From assembly GCF_009711715.1 (NCBI RefSeq), contig NZ_VENF01000001.1, positions 186,001-250,000 of the forward strand: a DNA stretch of 64,000 bases. The letters are read 5' to 3'. Positions within the stretch are counted from its first letter, which is position 1, and every line of letters starts with the position of its first letter. This document shows, piece after piece, positions 38,675 through 49,274 of the stretch. The notes beneath the pieces are model-generated. The model made no database searches and had not been told where the DNA came from. It saw nothing but the letters and a program-made list of their open reading frames with translations. This stretch comes from Methylophaga sp. (GTDB lineage: Bacteria > Pseudomonadota > Gammaproteobacteria > Nitrosococcales > Methylophagaceae). The position numbers and the translations under genes are program-made.

Positions 38675-40171
38675 TTAGCGCTCAGCATGCGGATCGGCTT
38701 CAAGGCCGGCTTCCGCCATGGCAACAGCACGGAAGATAGCTCTTGCCTTGTTCATGGTTTCTTTCCATTCCAGTTCAGGAATCGAATCATAGACGATACC
38801 GGCCCCGGCCTGAATATGCAGCGTGTTATCTTTAATCACGGCCGTGCGGATGGCAATCGCCGTATCCATATTGCCGGACCAGGACAAATAACCGACCGCA
38901 CCGGCGTAGACGCCGCGTTTGACCGGTTCGAATTCATCAATGATTTCCATGGCCCGAACCTTGGGCGCACCACTGACAGTGCCGGCCGGGAAAGTGGCGC
39001 GCAGGGCGTCGATGGCTGACATGCCCTCCAGTACCTTGCCGGTCACATTAGACACGATGTGCATCACGTGTGAGTAGCGTTCGATAACCATTTTGTCTGT
39101 CAGTTCAACCGTACCGGTCTGGCTGACACGGCCAATGTCATTCCTGCCCAGATCAATCAGCATCAGATGCTCGGCCAGTTCTTTCGGATCGGCGAGCAGT
39201 TCCTGTTCCAGCGCAATATCTTCCTCTTCGGTCTTGCCGCGACGGCGGGTACCGGCTATCGGTCTGACCGTGACTTCCTGATCTTCCATCCGTACCAGAA
39301 TTTCCGGTGATGAACCGACGACATGGAAGTCTTTGAGGTTCAGATAGTACATATACGGTGATGGATTCAGCGTACGCAAAGCGCGGTACATATCAACCGG
39401 CTGGGCCGCGAATGGTATCGACAGACGCTGTGACAGCACCACCTGCATAATGTCACCGTCATTGATGTACTGCTTGGCTTTTTCTACAGCAGCAATGAAG
39501 CCATCGTGGGTAAAGCCGGAAACAAAGTCTTCTTCGTTAACCCGGCGTCTTTCCCCTTTGCGCTGAAACTTGGGCGTGGTGTTACGCAGCGTCAGAATCA
39601 AATCATCAAGGCGAGTCTGAGCGCGTTCATAAGCTTTATCCTGTGACGGATCGGCATGAACGATCAGGTAAAGACGGCCACTGAGGTTATCGAACACGAC
39701 CAGTTCATCCGAGACCATCAGCATGATATCCGGGCACGCCAGTGGATCGGGGGCAGGAGAATCGCCCAGCCGGGTTTCCACATAACGAACCGTGTCGTAG
39801 CCAAAATAGCCGACCAGACCACCGTTAAACTTGGGCAGATGGCCAATATCCGGTACTTTGAAGCGTTGCTGGAACTGTTCAACCCAGCTCAGCGGATCGT
39901 CGCTTTTATCGGTTTCGATAATCTCGCCCTGATGCTCAACGCTGATATCAAAGCCGTGAATACGGACAACCGTTTCACAGGGCAGGCCGATAATCGAATA
40001 ACGTCCCCATTTCTCACCACCCTGAACGGATTCGAATAAATAAGAGTAGGGCGCATCGGCCAGTTTAAGGTAAGTACTGAGCGGCGTATCAAGATCAGCC
40101 AGTACTTCCCGTGCCAGCGGGATGCGGTTGTAGCCTTCAGCGGCCAGTTGTTCGAATTCTGCCTGTTTCAT
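38675..40171 (-). CDS. trpE: Anthranilate synthase component I
   Basis: 498 residues. Chorismate to anthranilate with TrpG. The N-terminal domain has the tryptophan-feedback element [19 protein letters not shown], and the C-terminal catalytic part has [32 protein letters not shown] and [18 protein letters not shown]. No leader peptide or T-box is possible directly upstream, since gph begins 9 bases away. Confidence 0.96.
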   Translation of the reverse strand: MKQAEFEQLAAEGYNRIPLAREVLADLDTPLSTYLKLADAPYSYLFESVQGGEKWGRYSIIGLPCETVVRIHGFDISVEHQGEIIETDKSDDPLSWVEQFQQRFKVPDIGHLPKFNGGLVGYFGYDTVRYVETRLGDSPAPDPLACPDIMLMVSDELVVFDNLSGRLYLIVHADPSQDKAYERAQTRLDDLILTLRNTTPKFQRKGERRRVNEEDFVSGFTHDGFIAAVEKAKQYINDGDIMQVVLSQRLSIPFAAQPVDMYRALRTLNPSPYMYYLNLKDFHVVGSSPEILVRMEDQEVTVRPIAGTRRRGKTEEEDIALEQELLADPKELAEHLMLIDLGRNDIGRVSQTGTVELTDKMVIERYSHVMHIVSNVTGKVLEGMSAIDALRATFPAGTVSGAPKVRAMEIIDEFEPVKRGVYAGAVGYLSWSGNMDTAIAIRTAVIKDNTLHIQAGAGIVYDSIPELEWKETMNKARAIFRAVAMAEAGLEADPHAER

Positions 40172-40180
40172 CGCTTCTTT

Positions 40181-40849
40181 CTAAAATAAGCCTTCCAGCT
40201 CTGCAAAACTATCTATCACGGCATCCGGTCCGGTGCTGCGAATATCGACACCGTGATTGTAGCCGTAGCTCATACAAACAATTCTGAATCCGGCAGCGCG
40301 GGCAGCTTTGACATCGCTGATGGAGTCGCCAATCATCAGTGCTTTGTCGGTGCTGACTCCGAAAAATTCCGCGCCATAAAGCAGCGGTGCCGGATGAGGT
40401 TTTTTCTGCGGCAGACTGTCGCCGCTTATCACCACATCAAAAAAATACCGAATTCCCAGAGAGTCGAGAATCGGCAGGGTGAATGCTTCATCTTTATTAG
40501 TGACACAGCCCATTTTGATTTGCTGGGACTGCAGCCACCGGAGACCGGTCATAACATCGGGATAGAGATGACTGAGCCGGCAACTGTTATCTTTATACAG
40601 TGACATGAATAGCGGCGCAGCTTTGGCATACAGCGTCGCGTCAGGTTCGTCATCCATATCACCGGTAAGGGCACGCTTTATCAGTTTTTCAACGCCATTG
40701 CCCACCCATTGTCTGACTTCGCTTTCTGTGCAGGCCGGATAGTTCAGCGTTTCAAGCATGCGGGCCGCACACCAGGCCAGATCCGGCACGCTGTCTACCA
40801 GCGTGCCGTCCAGATCGATCAGCACGATCTCGGGTTTGTTTAAGCCCAT
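40181..40849 (-). CDS. gph: Phosphoglycolate phosphatase
   Basis: 222-residue HAD phosphatase. Motif I VLIDLDGTLVDSVPDLA, motif II CVTNKDE, motif III K at LPQKKPHP, motif IV MIGDSISDVKAA. Removes 2-phosphoglycolate. Between rpe and trpE in the usual gammaproteobacterial order. Confidence 0.93.
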   Translation of the reverse strand: MGLNKPEIVLIDLDGTLVDSVPDLAWCAARMLETLNYPACTESEVRQWVGNGVEKLIKRALTGDMDDEPDATLYAKAAPLFMSLYKDNSCRLSHLYPDVMTGLRWLQSQQIKMGCVTNKDEAFTLPILDSLGIRYFFDVVISGDSLPQKKPHPAPLLYGAEFFGVSTDKALMIGDSISDVKAARAAGFRIVCMSYGYNHGVDIRSTGPDAVIDSFAELEGLF

Positions 40850-40857
40850 TAAGGTAA

Positions 40858-41550
40858 TTAAACGTTGGCTTTGGCCAGTTCCTCACGCATTTCCGCGATA
40901 ATGCTTTCGTATTTGTTCGGATCGCTGTCTTTGGCAGCACCGAAGACGGCGGAACCGGCAACAAAGGTGCGGGCACCGGCTTCAGCAATTTCACGAATGT
41001 TTTTGACGTTAACACCGCCATCAATTTCCAGATCGATGTCATAGCCGCTTTCGTCGATCATCTTGCGGGCCTGGCGCAGCTTATCCAGCGTGTGCGGGAT
41101 GAATTTCTGGCCACCGAAACCGGGGTTCACGGACATAAGCAGGATACGGTCGACTTTGTCCAGCACGTGTTCGGCCAGCGTCAGCGGTGTTGCCGGATTG
41201 AATACCAGACCGGTTTTACAGCCTTCGGCTTTGACCAGTTGCAGACTCCGGTCGATATGTTCTGAGGCTTCCGGGTGGAAAGTGATGAATGTCGCGCCGG
41301 CTTTGGCAAAGTCGGGAATGATACGGTCAACCGGCTTAACCATGAGATGCACGTCGATTTCATGAGCAACGCCGTGTTTACGCAGTGCGTCACAGACCAG
41401 GGGACCAATGGTCAGGTTGGGCACGTAGTGATTGTCCATGACGTCGAAGTGAACAATGTCCGCACCGGAGGCCAGTACGTTGTCGACTTCTTCACCCAGG
41501 CGGGCAAAGTCGGCAGACAGAATAGATGGAGCAATTTTAAATTCAGCCAT
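40858..41550 (-). CDS. rpe: Ribulose-phosphate 3-epimerase
   Basis: 230-residue TIM-barrel epimerase interconverting ribulose-5-P and xylulose-5-P. Catalytic and metal motifs: [37 protein letters not shown] and [10 protein letters not shown]. First gene of the operon rpe-gph-trpEGDC; in a methylotroph it also feeds pentose-phosphate regeneration of formaldehyde acceptors (inference). Confidence 0.95.
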   Translation of the reverse strand: MAEFKIAPSILSADFARLGEEVDNVLASGADIVHFDVMDNHYVPNLTIGPLVCDALRKHGVAHEIDVHLMVKPVDRIIPDFAKAGATFITFHPEASEHIDRSLQLVKAEGCKTGLVFNPATPLTLAEHVLDKVDRILLMSVNPGFGGQKFIPHTLDKLRQARKMIDESGYDIDLEIDGGVNVKNIREIAEAGARTFVAGSAVFGAAKDSDPNKYESIIAEMREELAKANV

Positions 41551-41679
41551 GTTGTTCTCTCTTAAAACTTTAGGTTTAGAAATGCTGTATAAACCCTATA
41601 CTTTACCGTATCAGGTCTCATTTTTCAGCTTTTGAAAAGATTCTGCAGTGATTATACTGAGCTGTGCGTTATTAACAGG
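41551..41679. promoter_or_regulatory. Divergent promoter region rpe / DUF3530 gene
   Basis: 129 AT-rich bases between the rpe operon and the plus-strand DUF3530 gene. A run CTCTCTTAAAAC near 41556 supplies the rpe ribosome region. I found no clear operator. Confidence 0.4.
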
Positions 41680-42561
41680 ATGGAGCGTAGTTTGCGAAAC
41701 GTTTTAAAAAGCGGTCTTCTGGCGCTGGTGATGCTATTCAGCCAGCCTTTGGCGGCCGCTGACGATAATGCGGAAACAACGCAGACCGACTGGTCAGTTT
41801 TGCGTCAGAGCGGCGAGATTAACGGCTATCTGACGCTGCCGGTCGGCGATAGCATGATTGATGCAACGCTGATACCGGATCGCCTGGGACAATCTTACGG
41901 TAAAGTGTTGATTCTCCATGACAGTAACGACGGCATAGACAGCCCCGGGCTGATTAAGACGCTGCGACTGGGCTTGCCTGACTCGGGCTGGACAACGATG
42001 ACTGTTGCCTTGTCCTATTCTCAGGACCCCGGTATCTATCTTGCCACGAGCCCGGCATCGGCTGCGCAACCGACCCTGGCTGCCAGTGAGGCGATGCCAA
42101 GCCCCCCGGAAGAAAATATCGTTACGGAAGCTGACACAGGCAGTGACAAACAATTGCCTCCGGATAATGCCGCTCGGGTCAGTGCGGCGCTGGCTTATCT
42201 GAATGCCCAGCAACCCGGCACCACCGTGATTCTCGCTGTGGGCGAAGCAGCAAAGCTGGCAGATGCGCTGGCGGCACAACTCGGCGAGCAGCGCGGCCTT
42301 ATCTGGATTCGTCCCGATGTTGCGCTTGATACTTTGCCTGCCATTATGCCCATACTTGATATCGCACCGACGGTGCCCGGTCGGATGAACGAAAAGGCTA
42401 CAGGGCGACGTGTTTTTATGCAGCAGCAACAACAGGCCGCCAATTATGCTCAGCGGTTGATAAGCGGCGCCGGCTATCGGTTTTACGGCTTTGAACAGCG
42501 GGTATTGAGTTATGTTCGTGGCTGGCTGGCAGCACAGTTTGTGCCTGAGGCCGACAGTTGA
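41680..42561 (+). CDS. Exported DUF3530-family protein
   Basis: About 293 residues. Signal peptide (NVLKSGLLALVMLFSQPLAAAD), then a predicted alpha/beta-hydrolase-like body (KVLILHDSN) with a low-complexity Pro/Ala/Glu linker around residues 125-160. Function unknown. ATG 41680 has almost no spacer; a TTG at 41692 with GGAG six bases upstream is a credible alternative start. Stop overlaps the next gene (TGATG). Confidence 0.72.
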   Translation: MERSLRNVLKSGLLALVMLFSQPLAAADDNAETTQTDWSVLRQSGEINGYLTLPVGDSMIDATLIPDRLGQSYGKVLILHDSNDGIDSPGLIKTLRLGLPDSGWTTMTVALSYSQDPGIYLATSPASAAQPTLAASEAMPSPPEENIVTEADTGSDKQLPPDNAARVSAALAYLNAQQPGTTVILAVGEAAKLADALAAQLGEQRGLIWIRPDVALDTLPAIMPILDIAPTVPGRMNEKATGRRVFMQQQQQAANYAQRLISGAGYRFYGFEQRVLSYVRGWLAAQFVPEADS

Positions 42562-43367
42562 TGCGTATTTATGGCGACGGCACGCTGGTACATCAGGCCC
42601 AGACTGATGAAGGTATCATTGAAGTGGTCGATAGTGGTGACAGCCGTTCGCTGCATTTCGGCACATTCCCCCGTCAGAGCAGTATGCGTTTCAGCGATCC
42701 TACCTACCTGGAGCTGAGCTATACACAGGCGATGATGGGCTGCCTGTTACTGAATCCTTCTCCACAGCGGGTTTTAGTTATCGGTCTGGGTGGTGGCTCC
42801 GTAGTCAAGTTTCTGCTCCATCATTTCCCGCAATGCCGGATTGATGTGGTGGAATATCGCCGTGATGTGATTGAAGTCGCCGCGCGTTATTTCGATGTGC
42901 CCCTGACGGATCCTCGGCTCAACATCATGCAGGGGGATGGCTATCTGCACGTCAGTCAGCTGTTTTATGAGACTGATCTGAGCTACGACCTGTTACTGGT
43001 TGATGCCTATGATCACAACGGTATGGCGGCCAGTGTCGGGGTACAGGCCTTTTTTGATGCCTGTGCAGGGATTATGAGCTCAGACGGGGTGATGAGTATC
43101 AACCTCTGGGGAAGTGACCGCTCGACATTCAATACCACCATGCAGCGGATTAACCAGAGCTTCGCCGGTCGATCAATGCTTCTGCCGGTGGAAAACAAGG
43201 GTAACGTGATTGCCCTCGCAACTCAATTTGAAGTGAGTCATCGGGATCTCAAACTGTTGCGGGGCAAAGTTGATGAGCAGGAAATGCGTTACCGGATAAA
43301 TCTGCCCAAGGCGCTGCAGAATCTGATCCGGCAGAACCGTAATTTCATCAGCCGACTGTTTGCCTGA
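42561..43367 (+). CDS. Spermidine synthase-like SAM/aminopropyltransferase fold protein
   Basis: 268 residues. Rossmann-type methyltransferase/aminopropyltransferase core: VIGLGGGSVVKFLLHHFPQ (residues about 73-91), DVVEYRRDVIEVAARYF and LLLVDAYDHNGMA. These resemble polyamine synthases, but many such proteins of about 270 residues lack shown spermidine synthase activity. Overlaps the DUF3530 and antiporter genes (TGATG at each junction). Confidence 0.8.
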   Translation: MRIYGDGTLVHQAQTDEGIIEVVDSGDSRSLHFGTFPRQSSMRFSDPTYLELSYTQAMMGCLLLNPSPQRVLVIGLGGGSVVKFLLHHFPQCRIDVVEYRRDVIEVAARYFDVPLTDPRLNIMQGDGYLHVSQLFYETDLSYDLLLVDAYDHNGMAASVGVQAFFDACAGIMSSDGVMSINLWGSDRSTFNTTMQRINQSFAGRSMLLPVENKGNVIALATQFEVSHRDLKLLRGKVDEQEMRYRINLPKALQNLIRQNRNFISRLFA

Positions 43368-44560
43368 TGTCAGATCCGATCTTTCTTCATCTGGGCCTGC
43401 TGCTGGTGACGGGCCTGCTGTTCAGTCTGCTGGCCGCGCGTTTCAATCTGCCCAGGATTGCCGTCTATGCATTGGCAGGGCTCATCTGGTCGCAGGATTT
43501 ACTGGGCGGGGTTTTCAATCTGCAACTGGGCAACTGGTCCGGGATGCTGACCCAGACGGCGCTGGCGCTGATTGCTTATTTGATCGGTGGCTCGGTGACA
43601 GCAAGACAGCTCAAAAGACTCGGTAATACCATTGTGTTTTGCACCGCTGGTGAAGTGCTGGGCGCAGCGATTATGGTTTTTGTCGCTGTCTGGCTTTTTC
43701 TGTCAGGGCAAGCACAGGCATTGCTGGTTGCAGCTGCACTGTCGGTGTTGGCCGCCAGCACGGCACCGGCGGCAACCGTGGCAGTAATACATGAGTATCG
43801 TAGCCGGGGGCCACTGACTACCTCACTGTTAGGCGTAGTCGCACTTGATGATGCGGTCGGCATTATTCTGTTTTCACTGTTGCTGGTTGTCACTACCGGC
43901 ATTAGTTTTACCGGTGCAATGTCGGTGGCAGCCGTGGAAGTCGGTGGTGCTTTGCTTTTAGGTGCCGTTATGGGCTGGGCGCTGGCGTTTTTCGGCAATC
44001 GCGTTCGCAACCCCCATTTCTTTCTGCCGATGGTGTTGAGTGCCATTTTACTATCGCAGGGGCTGGCACAGATCTGGCATTGCTCGCCGCTGCTCACAGC
44101 TATGACCCTTGGGTTTGTCGGTCGCGCTACATACAAGTCCGGTGGCGAGCGATTACTGGCGCCGGTTGAGTATCTGGAGGAACTGGTTTTCTTGGTTTTT
44201 TTCACGCTGGCTGGCGCGCATTTCAATTTGAATGTGCTGCTGGGCGGGGCTGAACTGGTGGTGATTTACGTGTTAGCCAGGGTTGTTGGCAAAATTGCCG
44301 GTACCAATCTGATGGCACGCTTTACCGATGCACCGCCTGCAGTGAGACGTTATATCGGACTTGGTGTTGTTCCGCAGGCGGGCATTGCCATTGGTCTTGC
44401 GTTGTCATTGCTCAATCATCCTGCCTTTGCTGACACGGGGCTGTTGATCGTCAATGTGATTCTCGCCAGCACCTTGATTTATGAACTGCTGGGTCCATTT
44501 GCTACCCGCTATGCCCTTCGGCAGGCCGGAGAAATAAGTGAGGAGGGCAGGTATGACTGA
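43367..44560 (+). CDS. Monovalent cation:proton antiporter (CPA2 type)
   Basis: 397 residues with about 12 hydrophobic spans, typical of CPA2 (Kef/Nha-like) antiporters. The conserved DDAVGIILFSLLL segment near residue 162 carries the double acidic site of this superfamily. Exchanges Na+ or K+ for H+; ion choice cannot be read. No C-terminal RCK/TrkA-N domain, but the following small CBS gene overlaps its end and could regulate it. Confidence 0.88.
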   Translation: MSDPIFLHLGLLLVTGLLFSLLAARFNLPRIAVYALAGLIWSQDLLGGVFNLQLGNWSGMLTQTALALIAYLIGGSVTARQLKRLGNTIVFCTAGEVLGAAIMVFVAVWLFLSGQAQALLVAAALSVLAASTAPAATVAVIHEYRSRGPLTTSLLGVVALDDAVGIILFSLLLVVTTGISFTGAMSVAAVEVGGALLLGAVMGWALAFFGNRVRNPHFFLPMVLSAILLSQGLAQIWHCSPLLTAMTLGFVGRATYKSGGERLLAPVEYLEELVFLVFFTLAGAHFNLNVLLGGAELVVIYVLARVVGKIAGTNLMARFTDAPPAVRRYIGLGVVPQAGIAIGLALSLLNHPAFADTGLLIVNVILASTLIYELLGPFATRYALRQAGEISEEGRYD

Positions 44561-44987
44561 ACGCATTATTACACTGAGTGTGACGGAGTGGCTGCAGAAA
44601 CATCCTGCCATGCTGGTGTCGGTTTCACCCGACACAGACATACTGGACATTGTCAGAGCCATGCTCGCCCATGAGTCGCGCGATGCCTATGTGATTGAAA
44701 ATGGCCGTGTGCGGGGACACCTCAGCTTTAACAAACTGGTCAATCACTTGTTCAGTCACGACCGTCCGGTGCATTCTCACAGGCAGTTATTTGCCCGCGT
44801 TTCTGCGGCCACAGCCGAAGAGTTAATGGATCCGCACTTTGCCTATTGCCGTGAAGATGAACAAATCAATCAGATTTTGCACAGACAGTTGCAGTGTGAC
44901 GTCAGTGATTTGGTAGTATTAGCAACGGATAACACCCCAATCGGGGTCATTAAACTGACTGAAGTAGTGCGGGAAAGTCTTCAATGA
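44553..44987 (+). CDS. Two-CBS-domain protein
   Basis: 144 residues with two CBS motifs (MLVSVSPDTDILDIVRAML and TPIGVIKLTEVVRES bracket the pair). CBS pairs bind adenine nucleotides and regulate attached or partner proteins. Overlap of 8 bases with the antiporter and the ribosome site GAGGAGGG suggest a co-made regulatory subunit; the partnership is inferred from position. Confidence 0.82.
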   Translation: MTERIITLSVTEWLQKHPAMLVSVSPDTDILDIVRAMLAHESRDAYVIENGRVRGHLSFNKLVNHLFSHDRPVHSHRQLFARVSAATAEELMDPHFAYCREDEQINQILHRQLQCDVSDLVVLATDNTPIGVIKLTEVVRESLQ

Positions 44988-45547
44988 AAAAATTGTCAGT
45001 CTCTGCTTTGTTAATGCTGTCTTTGCTTGCCTGGCAGTTGCCGGCTTCGGCTACCGGTGATTATCAGCTGCTGATCAAACGTTCAGAACAGCGCCTGATT
45101 GTGCAAAAAGACGGAAAACCGGTACGCACCTTCCATGTGGCGCTCGGCAGCGGCGGAAGAAGTGGCAAGCTCCAGGCCGGCGATCGTAAGACCCCGCTGG
45201 GCGAATATCACATCGTTCAGGTTCGCGACAGTGACCGTTTCCATCTTTTTATTCAGCTCGACTATCCCAGTGTCCGTGATGCGATTAACGCGCTTAAAGC
45301 TGACCGGATAAGCAAAGCGGAATATCGCAAGATCCTTGACGCCCATATCTTCGGTCAGCTGCCACCCCAGAATACCTCTCTGGGCGGTGCCATCGGCATT
45401 CATGGCATTGGTGAAGAAACCAAAGATAAATTGGAAATCCATCAACTGGCAAACTGGACCCAGGGTTGTATCGCACTTCGTAACAACGAAGTCGAACAAT
45501 TGACCCGCTATATCGATAAAGGCACGACCGTCACCATCACTGACTGA
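44984..45547 (+). CDS. L,D-transpeptidase (YkuD type)
   Basis: 187 residues. Signal peptide MKKLSVSALLMLSLLAWQLP, then a YkuD catalytic domain with the HG motif GIHGIGEE and the active-site cysteine segment NWTQGCIALRNNE. Acts in the periplasm on peptidoglycan, making 3-3 crosslinks or attaching lipoprotein. Overlaps the CBS gene by 4 bases (ATGA). Confidence 0.9.
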   Translation: MKKLSVSALLMLSLLAWQLPASATGDYQLLIKRSEQRLIVQKDGKPVRTFHVALGSGGRSGKLQAGDRKTPLGEYHIVQVRDSDRFHLFIQLDYPSVRDAINALKADRISKAEYRKILDAHIFGQLPPQNTSLGGAIGIHGIGEETKDKLEIHQLANWTQGCIALRNNEVEQLTRYIDKGTTVTITD

Positions 45548-45627
45548 GCTGTCGTTAAATCCCTGCTTCAGGTGTCTGAATTTGGTAGAATAATGCCAAT
45601 TTCTGTTCGACTCCCCCCGAGGACCTG

Positions 45628-47811
45628 ATGCAAGCCGCACCCGACCTGTTTTCCTATCGTAAATTCTGGGCCCACCGTTTTGGTGTTGCGCCAGAATTAC
45701 CGATGTCACGTGAAGAAATGGATGCGCTGGGCTGGGACTCCTGCGACATTATTATCGTGACCGGTGATGCCTATGTGGATCACCCGAGTTTTGGTATGGC
45801 CCTGATTGGACGGCTGCTGGAGTCACATGGTTTTCGTGTCGGCATTATTTCGCAGCCTGACTGGACCAGCGCTGAAGACTTCCAGAAGCTGGGCAGACCC
45901 AATCTGTTTTTCGGCGTGACCGGCGGCAATATGGATTCGATGGTCAACCGCTACACCTCGGATCGCAAAATCCGTAGCAATGATGCCTACACCGCTGGCG
46001 GCGAGGGCGGTAAACGCCCTGACCATAGTGTTGTAGTCTACAGCCAACGTTGCCGCGAAGCCTTTAAAGGTGTGCCTGTCGTAATCGGTGGTATCGAAGC
46101 CAGCCTCAGACGCATCGCCCATTATGATTACTGGTCGGAAAAAGTCCGCCACAGTGTGTTGATGGATTCCAAGGCTGATCTGCTGGTTTATGGCAATGGC
46201 GAACGTCAGGTCGTCGAAATTGCTCACCGGCTGGCTGACGGCGAATCGGTTAAAGATCTGATCGATATTCGCGGCACCGCCTATATGACCAAACATGGCC
46301 GCAGAGAAGGTTGGTGGGAAAAGGATTCAACCTCAGTTGATACCCCCGGAAAACTGAATCCGCCCATCGACCCCTACCAGATGCAGACCGAAGCCAGCTG
46401 CGCCGAGGAAAAAGCCCGCACTGAACAGGATAAAGCCGAAAAGCCTGCCGGTAATGTGATCAAAATTCACCGTGTATCGCCGCGTAATGCCGACAAAACG
46501 GTGATTCGTCTGCCGGCATATAATCAGGTTAAGAATGATCCCGTGACTTATGCCCATACTTCACGGATTCTGCACCTGGAGACCAACCCGGGTAATGCAC
46601 TGGCACTGGTTCAGCAGCATGGCGAACGCGATGTCTGGCTAAACCCACCACCGATTCCGCTGACCACTAAGGAAATGGATGCGGTGTTTGATCTGCCCTA
46701 TAGCCGCGTGCCGCATACCACTTACGGCAAAATGAATATACCGGCCTACGAAATGATCCGTTTCTCGGTCAATATTATGCGCGGTTGTTTCGGCGGCTGT
46801 ACTTTCTGTTCGATCACCGAACATGAAGGCCGCATTATTCAGAGCCGCAGTGAAGACTCGATTATCAGGGAAGTGGAAGCCATTCGTGACACGACCCCGG
46901 GCTTTACCGGCGTGATTTCCGATCTGGGTGGGCCCACAGCCAATATGTATCGCCTGGCCTGTAACGACCCGGAAATTGAAGCCAGCTGCCGTCGGCTGTC
47001 TTGTGTCTATCCCGGGGTTTGTAAAAACCTGAATACCGACCACACGCCCCTGATTAACCTCTACAAACGGGCTCGCTCACTGCCGGGCATTAAAAAAGTA
47101 TTGATTGCCTCGGGGCTGCGTTATGACCTTGCCGTATTGTCACCGGAATACGTCAAAGAGCTTGTGACTCATCATGTTGGCGGCTATCTGAAAATCGCGC
47201 CTGAACATACCGAAGACGGGCCGTTATCGCAGATGATGAAGCCGGGCATCGGTACTTATGACAAGTTCAAGCAGATGTTCGATAAATATTCGAAGGAAGC
47301 GGGTAAAGAACAGTACCTGATCCCTTACTTCATTGCCGCCCATCCCGGCACCACCGATGAAGATATGATGAATCTTGCTTTGTGGCTGAAACGAAACGGT
47401 TTCCGTGCCGATCAGGTGCAGGCTTATCTGCCATCACCAATGTCAGCAGCGGCGGCCATGTATCACTCAGGTAAAGATACCCTGCATAAAGTGCGTCGCA
47501 AAGGCGGCGACATTACGGTGCCCAAGGGCCTGAAAGTGCGCCGGCTGCACAAGGCTTTTCTGCGTTACCACGATCCGGAAAACTGGCCGATGCTGCGTGA
47601 AGCGCTGAAGAAAATGGGCCGTGCCGATCTGATTGGTAATGGCAAGAAGCATCTGATTCCGACCTGGCAGCCTGCCGGTACGGGTGAACGGGGCGAAGGT
47701 GCCCGTGTCAGTCGTAAAGCGAAAAGCGTTCAGGGTAATACGCGCCCGTTTAAAACCCAGCACACCCGGCCGGGAAAAACCAAAGTTAAAGCCGCACGTC
47801 GCCGCCGCTAA
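45628..47811 (+). CDS. YgiQ-family radical SAM protein
   Basis: 727 residues. N-terminal B12-binding-like domain (residues 1-200) and a radical SAM core with CFGGCTFC near residue 390 ([11 protein letters not shown]) and [12 protein letters not shown]. The C-terminus is Lys/Arg-rich. The function of YgiQ is not established; a role in a radical modification is inferred from the domain pair. Ribosome site CGAGG before ATG 45628. Confidence 0.92.
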   Translation: MQAAPDLFSYRKFWAHRFGVAPELPMSREEMDALGWDSCDIIIVTGDAYVDHPSFGMALIGRLLESHGFRVGIISQPDWTSAEDFQKLGRPNLFFGVTGGNMDSMVNRYTSDRKIRSNDAYTAGGEGGKRPDHSVVVYSQRCREAFKGVPVVIGGIEASLRRIAHYDYWSEKVRHSVLMDSKADLLVYGNGERQVVEIAHRLADGESVKDLIDIRGTAYMTKHGRREGWWEKDSTSVDTPGKLNPPIDPYQMQTEASCAEEKARTEQDKAEKPAGNVIKIHRVSPRNADKTVIRLPAYNQVKNDPVTYAHTSRILHLETNPGNALALVQQHGERDVWLNPPPIPLTTKEMDAVFDLPYSRVPHTTYGKMNIPAYEMIRFSVNIMRGCFGGCTFCSITEHEGRIIQSRSEDSIIREVEAIRDTTPGFTGVISDLGGPTANMYRLACNDPEIEASCRRLSCVYPGVCKNLNTDHTPLINLYKRARSLPGIKKVLIASGLRYDLAVLSPEYVKELVTHHVGGYLKIAPEHTEDGPLSQMMKPGIGTYDKFKQMFDKYSKEAGKEQYLIPYFIAAHPGTTDEDMMNLALWLKRNGFRADQVQAYLPSPMSAAAAMYHSGKDTLHKVRRKGGDITVPKGLKVRRLHKAFLRYHDPENWPMLREALKKMGRADLIGNGKKHLIPTWQPAGTGERGEGARVSRKAKSVQGNTRPFKTQHTRPGKTKVKAARRRR

Positions 47812-47901
47812 TACAGCGAATAAAAAATTTTCTTATTTGCGAAACATTCATGTTTGCTGGCGGTCAATGATGTCAGTTCGAATCATTTTCAAGAGGTAGG
47901 G

Positions 47902-48465
47902 ATGCCAGGCCAGCAGCTCATTCGGCGTTATGATGGGTTTTCCGTTTTGCTGCACTGGAGCATTGCGGTTTTTACAGTTGCTCTGTTTGCTTCAGGGCTG
48001 TGGATGGTCGATCTGGGCTATTATGATGACTGGTACTATCAGGCACCATGGTGGCATAAAGGCATGGGTGTCATCACCGCCTTGCTCGTGATTATTCGCT
48101 GGGCCTGGCAGCTTTTTCGCAGCACACCGGCCACACTTCCCAGTATCCCGCTATGGCAGCGTATCAGCGCCAAAGCGGCTCACCTGATAATGAATCTGGC
48201 TGTCATTCTACTGTTTGTTACCGGCTACCTGGTGGTCACTGCCAAGGGCGATCCACTGGGCGTTTTCGATTGGTTCTCCATTCCCTCCCTGTTCAAAGAT
48301 GAAGCAGGCTGGGCCGAGTTGGCCGGGCGCATGCACTTGTGGCTGGGTTGGTTGATTATCGCGCTGGCATCACTGCATGGCCTGGCAGCGTTGAAACATC
48401 ATTTTATCGATAAGGACGCGACTTTGAAGCGTATGTTTGCTATTCCATCAGGAGATGATTTATGA
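47902..48465 (+). CDS. Cytochrome b561-family membrane protein
   Basis: 187 residues with four transmembrane helices. Heme-ligating histidines sit in helix positions LLHWSIAVF, WWHKGMG, AAHLIMNL and RMHLWLGW. Likely a quinol or superoxide-type electron carrier. Start at ATG 47902 (AGAGGTAGGG upstream). Overlaps YceI by 4 bases (ATGA), copying E. coli yceJ-yceI. Confidence 0.88.
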   Translation: MPGQQLIRRYDGFSVLLHWSIAVFTVALFASGLWMVDLGYYDDWYYQAPWWHKGMGVITALLVIIRWAWQLFRSTPATLPSIPLWQRISAKAAHLIMNLAVILLFVTGYLVVTAKGDPLGVFDWFSIPSLFKDEAGWAELAGRMHLWLGWLIIALASLHGLAALKHHFIDKDATLKRMFAIPSGDDL

Positions 48466-49034
48466 AAAAAACCTTGCTCGCCATGTCTTTTCTGGGATTG
48501 TCGGCGATGATGCCGGTCCATGCCGCAGAGTATGTGATTGATACCGAAAAAGCGCATGCTTTTATCGACTTTCGTATTCAGCACCTCGGCTTCAGCTGGA
48601 TGAGTGGTCGATTTAATGATTTTTCCGGCACTTTCAGTTACGACCCGGAGCAACCGGAAGCTTCCAAAGTCGATGTGCTTATTGATGTCGCCAGCGTCGA
48701 TACCAACTTCGCCGAACGTGATAAACATTTACGTGAGAAGTTTCTGCATACGGATAAATATCCCGAGGCCACGTTTAAATCAAAATCTTTCGAGAAACAG
48801 GAAGATGGCAGTTTGTTGTTAACAGGTGATTTCACCCTGCATGGTGTGACCAACGAGTTGGTGATTCCGGTTGAGAAAGTCGGGGAAGGCGACGATCCAT
48901 GGGGTGGATACCGTGCCGGCTTTGTGGGTGAAACCAAGTTCACCATCGCCGACTACGGTATCGATGTCAGTATGCTGGGCCCGTCAGCACAGGAAGTTTA
49001 TCTGACCCTGTCAATTGAGGGCATTCGGCAGTAA
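48462..49034 (+). CDS. YceI-family periplasmic lipid-binding protein
   Basis: 190 residues. Signal peptide (MKKTLLAMSFLGLSAMMPVHA), then the lipocalin-like beta barrel characterised by HAFIDFRIQHLGFSW and LLLTGDFTLHGVT. Members bind polyprenoids such as ubiquinone. Pairing with the cytochrome b561 gene suggests a quinone-related function. Confidence 0.9.
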   Translation: MKKTLLAMSFLGLSAMMPVHAAEYVIDTEKAHAFIDFRIQHLGFSWMSGRFNDFSGTFSYDPEQPEASKVDVLIDVASVDTNFAERDKHLREKFLHTDKYPEATFKSKSFEKQEDGSLLLTGDFTLHGVTNELVIPVEKVGEGDDPWGGYRAGFVGETKFTIADYGIDVSMLGPSAQEVYLTLSIEGIRQ

Positions 49035-49274
49035 TCAAACCTGTTTGGCCAGCTCATAAAGCCGGTCAAACTCTTCCGGCAGGCTGTTTACTGGTAACGA
49101 TTTTCCCGCGCGGTGGTACCAGTAGGCAGCATTGCCATTATCGCCTTCCACGCGGTGCAGGTAGCCGTGCACCATGCACGCCAGACTATCTTCGTAAATC
49201 TGTATCGTGCGGTGTGCGCTATCCCAGTCACCCTGAGCCGCCAGTTCCAAAGATTGCAAGTGTTGTGTTGCCAT
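49035..49274 (-). CDS. Conserved small hypothetical protein
   Basis: 79 residues, soluble, start at ATG 49274 with GGGAGGAG six bases upstream (a second ATG at 49280 abuts that site). The sequence LACMVHGYLHRVEGDNGNAAYWYHRAGK has a helical-repeat (TPR-like) feel. No function assigned. Stop abuts the convergent YceI stop. Confidence 0.72.
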   Translation of the reverse strand: MATQHLQSLELAAQGDWDSAHRTIQIYEDSLACMVHGYLHRVEGDNGNAAYWYHRAGKSLPVNSLPEEFDRLYELAKQV

